From the NCBI GenBank assembly GCA_037157565.1, contig JAZHRO010000036.1:131262001-131326000 (forward strand): a DNA stretch of 64,000 nt, read 5' to 3'. The DNA comes from Thalassia testudinum. Its lineage: Eukaryota > Streptophyta > Magnoliopsida > Alismatales > Hydrocharitaceae. Under the pieces are notes generated by a model. The model saw only the letters and a program-made list of their open reading frames with translations. It did not search any database and was not told the DNA's origin. The position numbers and the translations under genes were made by a program. Shown here piece by piece: positions 33,618-45,182 of the stretch. How positions within the stretch are numbered: position 1 is the stretch's first letter; the number at the start of each line of letters is the position of its first letter.

Positions 33618-34706
33618 GGTAGTTTTTGTTAAATTTTCAAAATTGATTCTGTGAATGCTTGTTGCTTTGATGTCTCGAAAATCCTTGCTATAACTTCAGC
33701 TTGTATTGATGGTTGCATTTAATTAGGTTCAAATGTATCTATGTTTTACTATAGATATAACCTTAACTTTTACATCCTTGCAATAGTTCTCATGAATACC
33801 TTTGGTACACCTATTTTGATAAAAGATAAATTTGTTTTCGTACTCATTTGATAGAAAAGTAGATTTACTTGCATATCTATTTTGATATAAATGTTTGGTC
33901 ATGGAGTAAGGGATTCTTTATTGCAAATGTTATGCTATTAACAAAAAAAGAAGATTATTAGTGTATATCACCACACATTAAGTCTTTTTATTGAAGTGAT
34001 TTTGATAATGACAAAACATATCTACATCATATATAATGGATTCGAGCTCACACATTTCAAGAAGTAAATATAACCTTCATCTCAAAATGAAGATGCAAGA
34101 AGGCAATATTCAAGGAAAGACTACATTCCATAATGCAAAGAATATTAAGAGAGCATTTATTGTCTTAATGTAATTTTCTTCTTGTTAGAATGTTATCCTA
34201 AATAAATATTTAGGAAATTCCCTCAATCTCTTAAATAACTTACTAAAATTCCTTATAAAACTCTCAAAACCTCTTTTTTTGTACTTTTCCATATGCCTAT
34301 TTAACATCCCAAAAGTCTACCTTTTCATATCTTTTGATTTTCACTCGTAAACTTGACCTAGTCTTCTACACTTTTCCAGTTTCATAAGTTACTAAATGTA
34401 TTACCTTTGGAGAGATTCGAGATGTTTATACTTAATCCTAGACATCTTTTGTAACTAGAATTCAGTTTAGAAGTTTGTGTCTTTTGACTTTGAATCTTAA
34501 ATGTTAAACTTTGGATGTCTCTCATTCAAATCCAGCATCTAAGTTTATGTTATAGCCTTTTGACCTTTTACACAAATGTTTGTTGATCTTAAAAAGGATG
34601 CCTTGCACCAAAATTTAAATGACTTTGTAGAGAATTTGTGTCATGAATAGAAACTCAATTTTTCATGGAAATAGCCTTTTAAATGCTTGATTTAGTTTCT
34701 AGGTGC
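33618..34706. other. AT-rich DNA, start of a possible old copia-type LTR
   Basis: No coding sequence is supported. From about 33992 the sequence TGAAGTGATTTTGATAATGA followed by CAAAACA resembles the start of Sirevirus/copia LTRs. The candidate LTR would run to roughly 35760 and contain the SINE. No partner LTR or target duplication was found, so this is tentative. Confidence 0.3.
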
Positions 34707-34878
34707 CTAATATCTCTATTTTGCCCATCTAAGGTAGCTCAATTGGTAAGACATCAAAACCAACTTAGTAGGAGGCATAAGTTTGAGTCCCCAGACATTG
34801 CACAGGGAAGTAGCGGGAAGTGAACACCTCACTTCTCCCCCTATAAGATGAGAGTTATCATCTAATATCTCTATTTTG
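34707..34878 (+). mobile_element. tRNA-derived SINE with 17-bp target duplications
   Basis: The body at 34724-34861 carries RNA polymerase III promoter elements: an A box TAGCTCAATTGG (34735-34746) and a B box GTTTGAGTCC (34781-34790), followed by a tRNA-unrelated tail ending near TTATCAT. The body is flanked by perfect direct repeats CTAATATCTCTATTTTG at 34707-34723 and 34862-34878. A duplication of that length is typical of LINE-mediated SINE insertion. No long poly(A) remains. It is not a functional tRNA: no intact cloverleaf or discriminator structure is seen. Confidence 0.85.
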
Positions 34879-37800
34879 GATGTTATTCTATAATTTCTAG
34901 ATGATTTTAAATAACTCGTTTCCGTACTTGTTTTTAGTAACTCAATATGCAAATCCCTAGCTTTTTAGATGTTTGTCTTTATATTTAGATGCTTAATCTT
35001 GCTTACTCAAATTCTCATCATTTGATTATAGATGATTCTAAAGAATGTTGTGCTATTTTAGAAATCAACTCATTTACTACAATGTTGGACTCTTTGTTCA
35101 AAGTGTCTGTGTGAACTCTAAGATGCCTATTTAGAGATAAACAGATGCTTGTCTTTGACCCTTGGTGCATGCCACAAACTAGACATTTTTCCATATATCT
35201 AGACATCTTTTATGAATTGACTTTTGGATTATTAACTTTAATCATTTGATCTTGAAAAGTTTTGATATAATTTAAATTTCAACAACTCCAAAAGCTTGAT
35301 TGCAACCTCGATTGCTTTATATGTGCCTACCTAAGGTCTCCCAAGCCTACACAACTTAATTGTTGTGCCGACAACTCCAATTTCATTAAATGGAGTTCAC
35401 TAGCACTTTCAAATGCTCTTGAGTGCTTAGTGTAATTTCTCTCATTGGGTTGTCACTCTTCTTCTATTCATCACTTTCTATAGGTTTGTTAAAGGGAGTA
35501 TAACTAAGCTTTTGATCTCTATTTCATGTTATTGAAAGGCTCTATAGAGTCAATTATATTCTATATTTTTATTTCATTGTTTTGGGTACTTGGACTTAGT
35601 TTCCTTTTTCCCTTTCAAGAAGAAGAGGTAGAAATTTTTATTGAGGGTTTTAGGAAAGAGGTGTTATACAAAAGAGTGCTACCCTCACCTTTTTAATTTG
35701 AATAGTGTATTTTCCAACTTGGGTCAAGGCAAACCGAAGTAGAGGTCTTTTTTTCTTAAAAGAATTTTTTCTCTAAGTTTAATATTTCTTTCTACGATCG
35801 ACTTTATTTATGCTATTTCAACCCATTATAAATCCTTGCAACCTCCTGCAATTTGTTTTTTTTTCTAATTTCTGCTTATCCCTATGGCTTGATTGTGCAT
35901 ATGTGTGGTCTCATTTATATATCTTGTGGGTATTACAATTATTTTTATTTATACATATTACATTTTTTAAATTGGAGACAAAAGAACCATTTGCTTCCAA
36001 TCGAGAAGTCTATCCACAACAGTATTCGAGAGATTGTAAATTGTGATGACTTTGCTACTATGATGACGATTGCATTGGTTGACTGGGAAGATTTGTCAAT
36101 AGAGGTGAACAAGCATCCAAGGACGCTAAGCAAATCGGAGGCATCAACCTTACTCATGGATAATCCACAGGCACTTGCCTAGACAATGCTTGATTGTCAC
36201 ATGGTTTGTATTAGGTACCATCTTTGAATTGTAGCTAAGTGGCTTAGATGTAGGGCAAAAAAGAGATGTCAAAGCTAAGGCACTCTGATGAGCCTTCTTA
36301 TTATACAACTAGCACACTAATTAATTAAATAATTTATGTTACATTTATTTAAGTAAATAATTATTATATACAGATATGTGCTCGAACCATCCAACTTAAG
36401 TAATAAAAATAATTACAAAAAGGCTTAACATGGCAATTGATGAGATGGGACATTGAATCAAGATTTTCTCGTACTTTTGGATTGGGATGAGATAATGTGA
36501 TTTGGATACAAGTAGAAAAATACATGTTATAATATATTATGGGAGGGTTTCTACTCACCTTTCTCTTCAAAAGAAAAAATAAAATATATTAACTAAAAAT
36601 TAAAATATATCAAATATAAATCAAAATGCAGATGTTAAAGTTAAAATTTATTAGTTAAAAATTAAGTAGATTGATTAGAAATTAACATATATCAATTGAT
36701 AATAATTTTTTACTAATTAAAAATAAAAGTACACTTACGTGATTTACTTTTCAACTAATAATGATTGAAAATGAGAAATACATATGTGAAAAATAATTTT
36801 TTTTATTTAAAAAATAATTTTTAATAATAAAAAATCAAAATATATTAATTAAAATTATATTTTCTCACTTTACATATTGTAAAATACCTTACAATATATA
36901 TTTTTTTATTTTTTTCCATTATAATTTATACAGATCAATATTACAATAACTTATGATTATGATAACAATTTCAAGTTTTAGAAGAATTCCATGTACAAAG
37001 GTTACCACTTAATGAAATTTCAAATTGTGTTATCAATGAATTCGATCGAGGTGGAGTTATTTCTTATTCCGTTGGAGATTTTAAGTTAGGACATCGATTT
37101 GCCCCCGCCATACACCACCGTTAGCCCCGCAGTACGTAGCTATTCACAACGACATAATTTTCGACAATTGTGCGATTGAAATTGATTCTTTCGTTGGATT
37201 TCCACTGTGAATTCAATTTGACTGAGATTTCAAATTGATTTGTCTGAAACTAATTATTCCATAGGATTCCACGACTCCTTGCACGTTGTTGGAATGTTTT
37301 ATTTTAACTCACATGGGCATCCTCCTAATTTAGTCATAAAATATGGCCACCAATGCACGAGCATTGCATGTGGTTGGGGATTTGACTCCTAAATTACAAT
37401 AGCATTATCGAGAGTGCACGTGGAATCGAGCTTGCATGCACGGAAGGTCGAACGAGGGGCATAACCGTCGCATACAAGATGAAGTTAACGATATTAATTT
37501 TTAAATTAAAAAATATAATTTATTTTATATTTATTTATATTATATTAACATCATTATATAATAAAATATATTTATTTTAACCAAATATATCTATTAAAAT
37601 ATATTTATTATATTACATCAACTCCTTCGCGTATATATATATATATATATTAAAAAATCATCTATCAATATTACATCATATTTTTAATCATATTATTTAA
37701 CTACTTATTATTATACCACCAATCAAATACCCTCAACTTATCCATAATATTTTATCTCGCGCGGATGGAATCAACGATCAAGGACTCGTGAGATTCAATT

Positions 37801-38829
37801 CGCGATGCTTAAAAGATTTCAACGATGGAATAGAATAAAGGAAGCCAAGTTAACGTGCCTAATTTTCTTTCTCACAGAAAGTCGTCGCCAGAACACCGTG
37901 CATAGATTTTTACGGAGAAATCAAAAAAATTGAAAAATTCACGCAAAAAGCAACCCAACTACCGTACACAGGTGGCACTCATTGCCATATGCATATGCCG
38001 GGTACGGGGGTGATTTGCTTTTGTGCGTAGAAAAAATCATCGGTCATTTTTGTATACAATTAAGAAATCGTTCACATCCACCGGCAAGTTTATATTGCAT
38101 CCGTAAATTAATAAGACAAGGGTAGGAAAATATGTGCCTTAATATATTTTATAATATGTATTCTTATCAAATAAAATATATCGATATATTTTGACTTTTA
38201 ATTAATATATTTTAATTTTTTATTGATTAAAAATAAAAGAAAAATTTACATATATATCTCTTTAATCATTGAATATTATGTCTATATCTTTATATTCTTG
38301 ATAATTACGTAACTATCCCTCACATCTCGTCTTTAACTAAAATATCCTTCCATTTGTCCATTGTTAGCAAGTTAATTGAAGTGGGTAGTAATTTAACTAA
38401 TGATATAAACCCATGAGTTATCTATCTCGATCTTTTGTGTATTCTTGATTTGCATGAGAAATCATGACCATCCACCGGTGGCTTCACGTCTTGAGGACTT
38501 CCTACGCCTCTCAATCCCTTCCTTTGCATCGTCTCCCCCACTTGAGAACTACTGCCCAGGTACTTGCTACTTGATTACTGCTCCCTATCCGTGCCATCAG
38601 CACCTTCGAGCATCATTGCATGCCACCTCATTTGCCGATGTTCACCACTATATTTGTCGGCTCGTCTACTGTGCCCAGTAAGCCCTCACCTTTTCTTGAA
38701 GATTGTGATTTTGTGATTTGAGATGGAGTACTTAGTTTTAGTTGAAGGATTCTAACTAATTGAGGAGTTTATTGATTATAGGATGGGTTGGTTAATAATT
38801 AGGTTTGGATTCTAGAAGCATTCATTAGA
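34879..38829. other. AT-rich intergenic DNA, no gene recognised
   Basis: Frames up to 109 codons (for example 35853-36182) show no recognisable domain. 35400-35760 may be the end of an old copia LTR. 36300-38300 is very AT-rich with short A/T inverted repeats and a (TA)n run at 37630-37650. It may be host DNA or unrecognised MITEs. Proline/histidine-rich frames at 38445-38681 lie just before the MULE remnant and have no clear function. Confidence 0.5.
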
Positions 38830-40822
38830 TATGGAGGCTATTTCAAGCGTGAAAATGGTGAAAGATATCTACTTGGTAAAAAGATTAGGAATCTTATAGA
38901 CCCAGACATTATTTGTTGATTTGATTTGATGGCTTTTACAGTGGAATCACTGCATTGGATCGAAGGGAAAGTTCTAAATTTGAAATATAAAGATCCAAAA
39001 TCAATGCTAAGTAGGTACCTGAATGTAAGTACTAAATCAGAAATGATGAGTATGTTCCATGCACACAGTGATGGTACTAGTGTGGAATTGGCAGGAGAAT
39101 TTGATGGAGCAATTGTCATGAAATGTGATAAGTAGAATACCCATATTGCAAACATTGGTGTTAATGAAAAGGGTATGGAAGGAGAGGCGAAGACTAATGT
39201 GGGTAGTGGATCAAAGATTGTGGAAGTTGATAAAGTAGGTGGGCATGAAAGTATTGAAAATGTTATAGTTGTGGAAAAATATGTTGGGATAGAGCACCAG
39301 CAATCTAGGATAAGGAAGAGTGTTAATAGATCTAGACATAGGCTTCTAAGTCAAGTACTAAAGCAATTTCAGTAGTAACAAGGTCAGCTGCAAGGCAAAG
39401 GCAAAGGTCAAAGTCTCATAGCAAGTCAGTTGTTGTGAGTGTGCAGGTGGACTATGATGATAGTGATGACAACGATTATAAGGTGGCTGTTGATGTAGAT
39501 CAAGATGATGATTCAAATGAACTTGATAATTTAGTGTCCAAGAACAATTATCATAATTTAGTTGATTCAGATGTTGACAGTGTGTGTGATTACGAGGGGA
39601 AGGTGTTGGAAATCAACATGGATTGTCTGGATTTGTCTGAGGGGAAAGACTTTGAAAATGTTGCAAAGTTTCAATTGGCTTTAAAACAGCATTGCATAAA
39701 TCAAGCACTTTAATGTGAAGAGAATCAAGAGGGACAAACTTCGTGTGACTGCTATGTATGTAGCTATTGATTGCAAGTGGAGAATCCATGCATCTAGATT
39801 GAATGGAGTTACCTTTAGAATAAAAAGCTTGAATGATGAACACACATGTCGTTCGGTCAACAAAGTTGGGAATTGAATGGCCACCAAAGAATGGATTTCA
39901 AATCGCATAAATCAATGGATGAGGGAAAAGCCTTCTATGACAATGAGAGATATATATGATAGGATCTTCAATGAACATAGAATAACCATTCCATACATGA
40001 GAATTTATTGGGGGAGGAATTTTGCATTAGATGACGTCTTTGGCACCATTGAGAAAAGCTATGAGAAGGTACCATCTCTTGTTTATGAGTTGAAGAGTAG
40101 AAATCCAGGTAGTGTGATCCATTACACAACTGAGGAAGATAATGAAGGTTCCCTTCTAGGAGGGGTGACGTAAAAATATGCGGAAATAAAATATAAAGCA
40201 ATCTCACAAAAAATCAATCGCACAATGTACACAAGTAATTTTTAGGTGGAAACCCAAACCGGGTGAAAACCACCACCTAACCCTCTCGAGTTAGGATTTT
40301 CCGATCAACCTAGTTGATCAAATCCACTAACCGAATCACTTTGAAACGAGGGTGATTCAACCTCAGTACAACCACACTACAAGTACGAGGGTAGCGTTCC
40401 TCAACCCCTTCTCTCCACGAGAAGGATTTTGTCCCACGAAGGAGACGTGAATTCGCAAAGCGAATACCCAACCAAAATACAAAGATAAAATAAAACAACA
40501 GTCCTATAGAGCCAACAAAATTAAACCTAGCTTCTATAGGAAATAGGAAACTCCCCTTTGCAAGGAGTGCGTCGACGATGACGCGGTGCGTGTGCCACGC
40601 GATGGGGCTACGTCGCTCTCGTTAACAACGCCGGGAGAGCGGGTGCGCAACGGTTGAATGCTCTCAAGAAAATGGAGCTTGAGCTTGGAGAGCAAGAGAG
40701 TCTTTTCTTTGGACACAAAAGGTTTGAAAGTGTATTGCAAGGTGTGTGTCTTTGTGTGTATATGTCTCTCTAGGTGTGTATGTCTTTTCTCTAAGTGTGT
40801 TTCTTGTTGCAAAGGCTCCCCT

Positions 40823-40831
40823 CTATTTATA
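40823..40831 (-). promoter_or_regulatory. TATA box of the copia solo LTR
   Basis: The minus strand reads TATAAATAG, within CCTCTATAAATAGAGG, itself a near palindrome. It is followed downstream by an AG/CT-rich leader. Its position about 1.07 kb from the LTR 5' end suits a U3 promoter. Confidence 0.7.
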
Positions 40832-40942
40832 GAGGCCTTAGGAAGGTTTTGGAAGGCTTGGAAAAGCTTCCATAGCCGTTGGGTGCAAAGCCCAAGAGAA
40901 TCAGGCCGAAATCAGGGCAATGATTGCATTTGACAGGGTTAT

Positions 40943-41485
40943 CAGACGTCTAACTCTGGCATCAGACGTCTGGAAGGCTACTTTAAGACGTCTGATTCCA
41001 AGGTCAGACGTCTGATTCTGTGCGGGTTTCTTCCTGACTTGAATCAGATCTAAACAGGGTTTTTGTGCAAGTCCATCAGACGACATACAGGACGTCTGGT
41101 ACTATGTCTGGACGTCTGGAAACCTACTTTTACTGTGGGAATTGATTTCCAAACGTTGCAACGGCTAGAAAATCTCTGAGAAGAGATTTTGGGTCAGCCG
41201 AGGCAAAACGGTCATTTATCAGACGTCTGTAAAGTCCTATGGACGTCTGATAAGGCTCTAACGGTCATATTCTTGAGTGTCTTCTAAGCCAGCCAACGGT
41301 CCACTAACTGGACGTCTGGCAAAGTCATCAGACGTCTCCTAAGACGTCTGGTCTAAGGTCTGGACGTCTGATTTCATCAGACAGAACTAACTATGCCCAG
41401 CCTAACAGTTATCAGACGTCTGAAACAACAGTCAGACGTCTTAAAATACTTTATCAGACGTCTGATTTTGGGATTAGACGTCTGG
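40943..41485. repeat. array of 16 GACGTCT palindromes in eight 20-bp-spaced pairs
   Basis: GACGTCT starts at 40945/40965, 40987/41007, 41091/41111, 41222/41242, 41311/41331, 41343/41363, 41415/41435 and 41457/41477. Within every pair the starts are 20 bp apart; some pairs adjoin with 12- or 22-bp steps. Most copies sit in the longer palindrome CAGACGTCTG. The core contains ACGT, the recognition core of plant bZIP factors. The array lies about 115-650 bp upstream of the TATA box on the minus strand, so an enhancer role is plausible. The function is inferred. Confidence 0.9.
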
Positions 41486-42657
41486 AAATGCTGTTTGAGC
41501 CCTATATTGGTTTTCTAAGTATTCTATAGAAAACCTAAGTATCCTAGGGTTGTGCAGGTGTTCCTAGGACTACTTTTAGGGTACTTTGAGGCTCTTTAAC
41601 ATAATGTTCTAAGGAATCAAAAAGAGCAAGAAAATAAATACAAGAGATACATGAAAGGATAAAAAAGAATCTATCCTATTCTTCTTTTCTTCCATCTCCA
41701 ATCTTTCGCTCCACGCGAACCTCCTTTGTTTTCCGTCAAGCTCCTCCAATCCGTCCTGGATGCGAGCTCGAACTCCGTCTAAACATGTCCTCATTTGCAA
41801 TTGACCTGAAATCTAGGACTCAAATTGCAAATGTTAAATAACACGTGTTTTGTTATCATCAAAACAAATGATCGTGGTGCTCTAGCACCAACAGATAATG
41901 CCTTTCTTCACCTCTTTGTATGTTTCAAGGCATGTAGTAATGGATTTATAAGTGGTTGTAGGCCATTCTTGGGCTTAGATGGGTGTCACTTGAAAGGGAA
42001 GTACTTGGGGACTTTGTTAAGAGTCATTATTCTTGATGGTGCCAATGGATTATTTCATGTTGCCTTTGCTGTGGTAGAAGGAGAATCACATGCTTCTTGG
42101 GAATGGTTTCTCAATCACTTGAAGGAGGCTATCGATTTTTGGAAGTGGAGAGGGATTGACTATCATATCAGATGGTCAAAAAGGGCTTCGAAGTGCCATT
42201 CACATGTTGTATCCATAAGCTAAACATAAGACTTGTATGTGACACTTGTATAAAAAACTTCAAGAAGGATTATCGGTGAGGAGTAGGAGAGGTTGGTATG
42301 GTCTGCATCTTGATCTTTTGATAAGAGTCAATTCCTTCATTACATTAGGGAGATTCAAAAGACAAACATGTAGACTTTCAAGTGGATTGACCACACGAAA
42401 GAGAAATAGAGCCGATGTACCTTCAAATTAGATGCTAAGTGCCATTATATCATGAACAACCTTAGTGAGAGTTTCAATCCTTGGATAAAGGAAAAGGCCC
42501 TTATGTGATATAGTTGATTGCATTCGACAGAAGATGATGGTGACAATGGATGAGAGAAGGAGAAGAGCTACAAAATGGAAGGGAATGATGGTACCCTCTA
42601 CTAATGAGTACATTAGATCAGTAAGTCTGTGATTACAAGGGTTTATTGTTAAGAGAT

Positions 42658-43324
42658 TGATAAACGTCAGTTTATCATCATTCTTATGCATTAAAACAAA
42701 TCTAGCTCTTAGGATTTTGCTCCGTAAATGGGTTTTTGGGTCACATTTAGGCATAATCTAGGATTAGGCATGCATTGCTTTTTTTTTGTATTTTTAACAT
42801 CCCTACTTGAGTGTTAAGGTTAAGCAAATATTCAGATCATCAAAACCCTAGCATTCAATAAGAAAGTGGAGAAAAAGCTCAAATCAGCTGAACCCTAGCT
42901 AGATTCAACTCATCTCAGCTGAATTCTAGCTCACATTAGCTAAATTTAGCTCCTTCTAGCTCTACCCAGCTTATCTTAGCTGGATGGTAGCTCAAGGTAG
43001 CTCAACTTAACTAGACCAAACTCAACTCAGCTCAGATCTAGCTCAACTCAGTTGGGTCTAGCTCATCCTAGATCCGATCAGTCCACTAGGAGCTCTAGCT
43101 AGCTCAACTAAGTGGACTTGAGTCACCTCAGCTCAAGCTTAGCTCACCTCAGCTCCAGCCAACTCACAGTAGCTAGACTCTAAGCTAGCTAAGCTACTAC
43201 TTGTCAACTAGTAGCTTAGCTAGCTTAGCTAAGCCCTTAGCTCCACCAAAAACTCCATGGCCATCCACTCTTCAACCCTTAACTCTAACCAAACCCTAAC
43301 CCAACCTATCCTTGGCGCCAACTC
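42658..43324 (+). repeat. start of an X-family LTR, interrupted by Tekay-2
   Basis: It begins TGATAAACGTCAGTTTATCA and then follows the X LTR (complement of 33467 to 32400) including the AGCT-rich tract at 42880-43240. It stops at 43324, where the Tekay-2 LTR begins. Five bases before that junction are AACTC. The remainder of this LTR is beyond the Tekay-2/Athila C insertions, outside the window. Confidence 0.82.
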
Positions 43325-43889
43325 TGAAATGACCCTTCTCGAGGGTCGTTTGGAAATTTCCCAAAATTATGGGGGTGTTACTGCAATTGTAAACCCCCTG
43401 GGTTTTTAATTTGTGGGCTTTGTAGGAATAGGAGACTTCTGCGGGGTTATCTTTGCAAAAACCCCCAGGCCATGCCCCTACTCCACCATGCTCCCCATGC
43501 CCCTACACCTCCACCATACCCCCCTCCCCCCACGCCCCATACCTCCCACCATACCCACTTCCATCCCTCACCCATCCATAAAACCCCCCCTCCTCCATTT
43601 CTCTCCACCACCACAACCGAGTGAGGGAGGAGAGGAAGAACGGGGAGCGGGAGGAGCTCAAGAGGGAGGAGAGCATGGGCAAGGGAGAGAGAAAGAGAGT
43701 GGGCGTAGAAGGCGGCAGGAGGTCCACAGCATGTTAGTAGAAGCTGCTATTGTGGGGTGCAGTAACACACAGAGGAAAGAAGCTCGCGAAGGGTTCTGCA
43801 GAGTCATTTTTCTGTAGAATCAAATGCCTGTGGAGTTCGACAGACGTCTGGTAAGACGTCCGGAGGTAATATGTTAATGGGCTAAATCG

Positions 43890-44519
43890 AGGTTTAAAGA
43901 TGCGTTCATTGTAGTAATAAATCCTCAAAAATGGCTCAAACAACAGATAAAATTTATAACTCAGATGAAAGTCCGAGGTCGTTCGCTGGGAACAAGTAGG
44001 AATTTATGCGCTAATCTCAACAATTAATGTAAATGAGCACAATATATTACTCAATTTAATTTGCAATGTAGAACATGAGTATATGAAGGATCTAATGAGG
44101 CAAAAAGACATCTAAGGTAAAATAATGGTAATTTAAATCACCAATTATTAGCTTAGATACACATATAATAATTTCTTAATCATCTAAATAAATGAACAGT
44201 ATCAACCGTGCAAACTTTAGTGCTACAGTGCACTCCCTGTCAAGAAAATTAGATGGCTTAAGTGCCTTGCTACAGTGCCAAGAGGACACTGTACTTCTTC
44301 CTCTTCTCTTCTTTCTTTGCTCTGCTTCTTCTTTTCCTCTTCTTTCCTTCTTAGCTTCTCTGCCTCACCTCTTCTTTCCTTCTTTCCTTAGCTTTATCTC
44401 TACAGGGGGAACCTTCGATTTTTGGCTGAGTGTTAGCCAATACACAGGGAAGCAAAACCCCCTTGCCCCACACTCTCTCTCCTATTCTCTGAAACAACCC
44501 ACCACCCTGTTGGCCATTT
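43890..44519 (-). repeat. Athila-LTR-like fragment within the Tekay-2 LTR
   Basis: Shared with 16430-17100 are the CAGATAAAATTT block, GAGGTCGTTCGCTGGGA, CACCAATTATTAGTCTA-like sequence, TGCTACAGTG and the pyrimidine tract before AGCAAAACCCCCTTCC. Only the 3' third of an Athila LTR is present, with no terminal hairpin or target duplication seen. Confidence 0.65.
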
Positions 44520-44521
44520 AA

Positions 44522-45182
44522 GACGTCTGGGATGTTCACCAAACGTCTGTCCGGACGTTTGGGATGTTCACCAGACGTTTGGAAATGCTTTTAGCACGCA
44601 ACGTATGACCGCACATACTTCCTCCCTCACCGCGCCTCACCGCGCCTTCTCCTGCGATGCCACTCTACGCCATGGTCGCCTCTTCGTTCCCCTCACCTCC
44701 TCTCCCTTTATATACCTCTCCCCCCTCCTCTTCGTTGTCACCACATAGATGAGAGCGAGTGAGAGCAAAGTGAGAGTGGAGCACCCGAGCGAGAGGAAGC
44801 ACGAGGGCGGAGGGCGCAATGCCGTTCTACTGCAACACCTGCAGGCAAGGGGAGCCAAGAGCGAATCCGCAGAATCCTTTTTCCACAGAATCAGACGGCC
44901 GGGGAGACACCCAGACGTCTTACCAGACGTCTGAAGGTAGGGAAAGACGTCTGGTAGAGATCTACTTTCCGTACTTTTCCTCTCTGACAAGTCTTGACAG
45001 CGTTCATATGTGTCAGAGGGTGGGAGCGTAGTCAAGGCAATTTCAGACGTCCGGGAGCACCCCCAGACATTTGACAAAGTCCTTGGACGTCGACATTGAG
45101 TTCCAAACGTTTGATAGTGGAACACCAAGAGAGGTATCCTTGAGAACTGTTTTAAGACGTCTGGGACCTTTCCCAAACGTCT
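44522..45182. repeat. 20-bp-paired GACGTC-type sites in the Tekay-2 LTR
   Basis: Site starts are 44522/44542/44554/44574 (20-12-20), 44894/44914/44926/44946 (20-12-20), 45046/45066/45086/45106 (20-20-20) and 45156/45176 (20). Variants include AACGTCT, GACGTTT, GACGGCC, GACATTT and AACGTTT. Confidence 0.82.

Larger units (their letters stand above)
40143..41893 (-). mobile_element. solo copia-type LTR inside the MULE gene
   Basis: This 1751-bp insert runs TG to CA and is bounded by GATAA on both sides (40138-40142 and 41894-41898). On the minus strand it starts TGTTGGTGCTAGAGCACCA, followed by a TTTTGATGATAACAAAAC block typical of copia LTRs. It ends with the GTGGTTTTCACCCGG and GGGTTTCCACCT region near its 3' side. 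The minus-strand TATA box is at 40823-40831. No internal copia genes are present. Upstream of the TATA box is the 16-copy GACGTC palindrome array. Confidence 0.8.
38830..42650 (+). pseudogene. Mutator-like (MULE) transposase gene, broken and split by a copia LTR
   Basis: Remnants appear in order. An N-terminal region at 38840-39135 contains MMAFTVESLHWIEGKVLNLK. An acidic linker lies at 39435-39700 (DDSDDNDYKVAVDVDQDDDS). The MuDR DNA-binding-type domain follows (LRVTAMYVAIDCKWRIHASR, FRIKSLNDEHTC, then KEWISNRINQWMREKP). After the inserted LTR comes the catalytic-domain start (LFVCFKACSNGFISGCRPFL, then GLDGCHLKGKYLGTLL, then AFAVVEGESHASWEWFLNHL) and weaker C-terminal blocks to 42640. Multiple stops and frame changes exclude function. 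The SWIM zinc finger is absent; X-family LTR sequence starts at 42658. Confidence 0.82.

Noticed and set aside
34735..34795. A functional tRNA gene
   Set aside because: A and B boxes are present, but there is no acceptor stem pairing or intact anticodon arm, and the body is bounded by 17-bp duplications, so it is a SINE.
35853..36182. 109-codon plus-strand frame as a possible host gene
   Set aside because: Only a hydrophobic start and an unrecognisable tail; no start context or domain, and it is not supported by neighbouring exons.
40943..41485. CRISPR array or satellite interpretation of the GACGTCT repeats
   Set aside because: Repeats are only 7-12 bp and palindromic, spacers vary from 5 to over 100 bp, and the sequence is a plant LTR. 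The 20-bp pairing is the real regularity.
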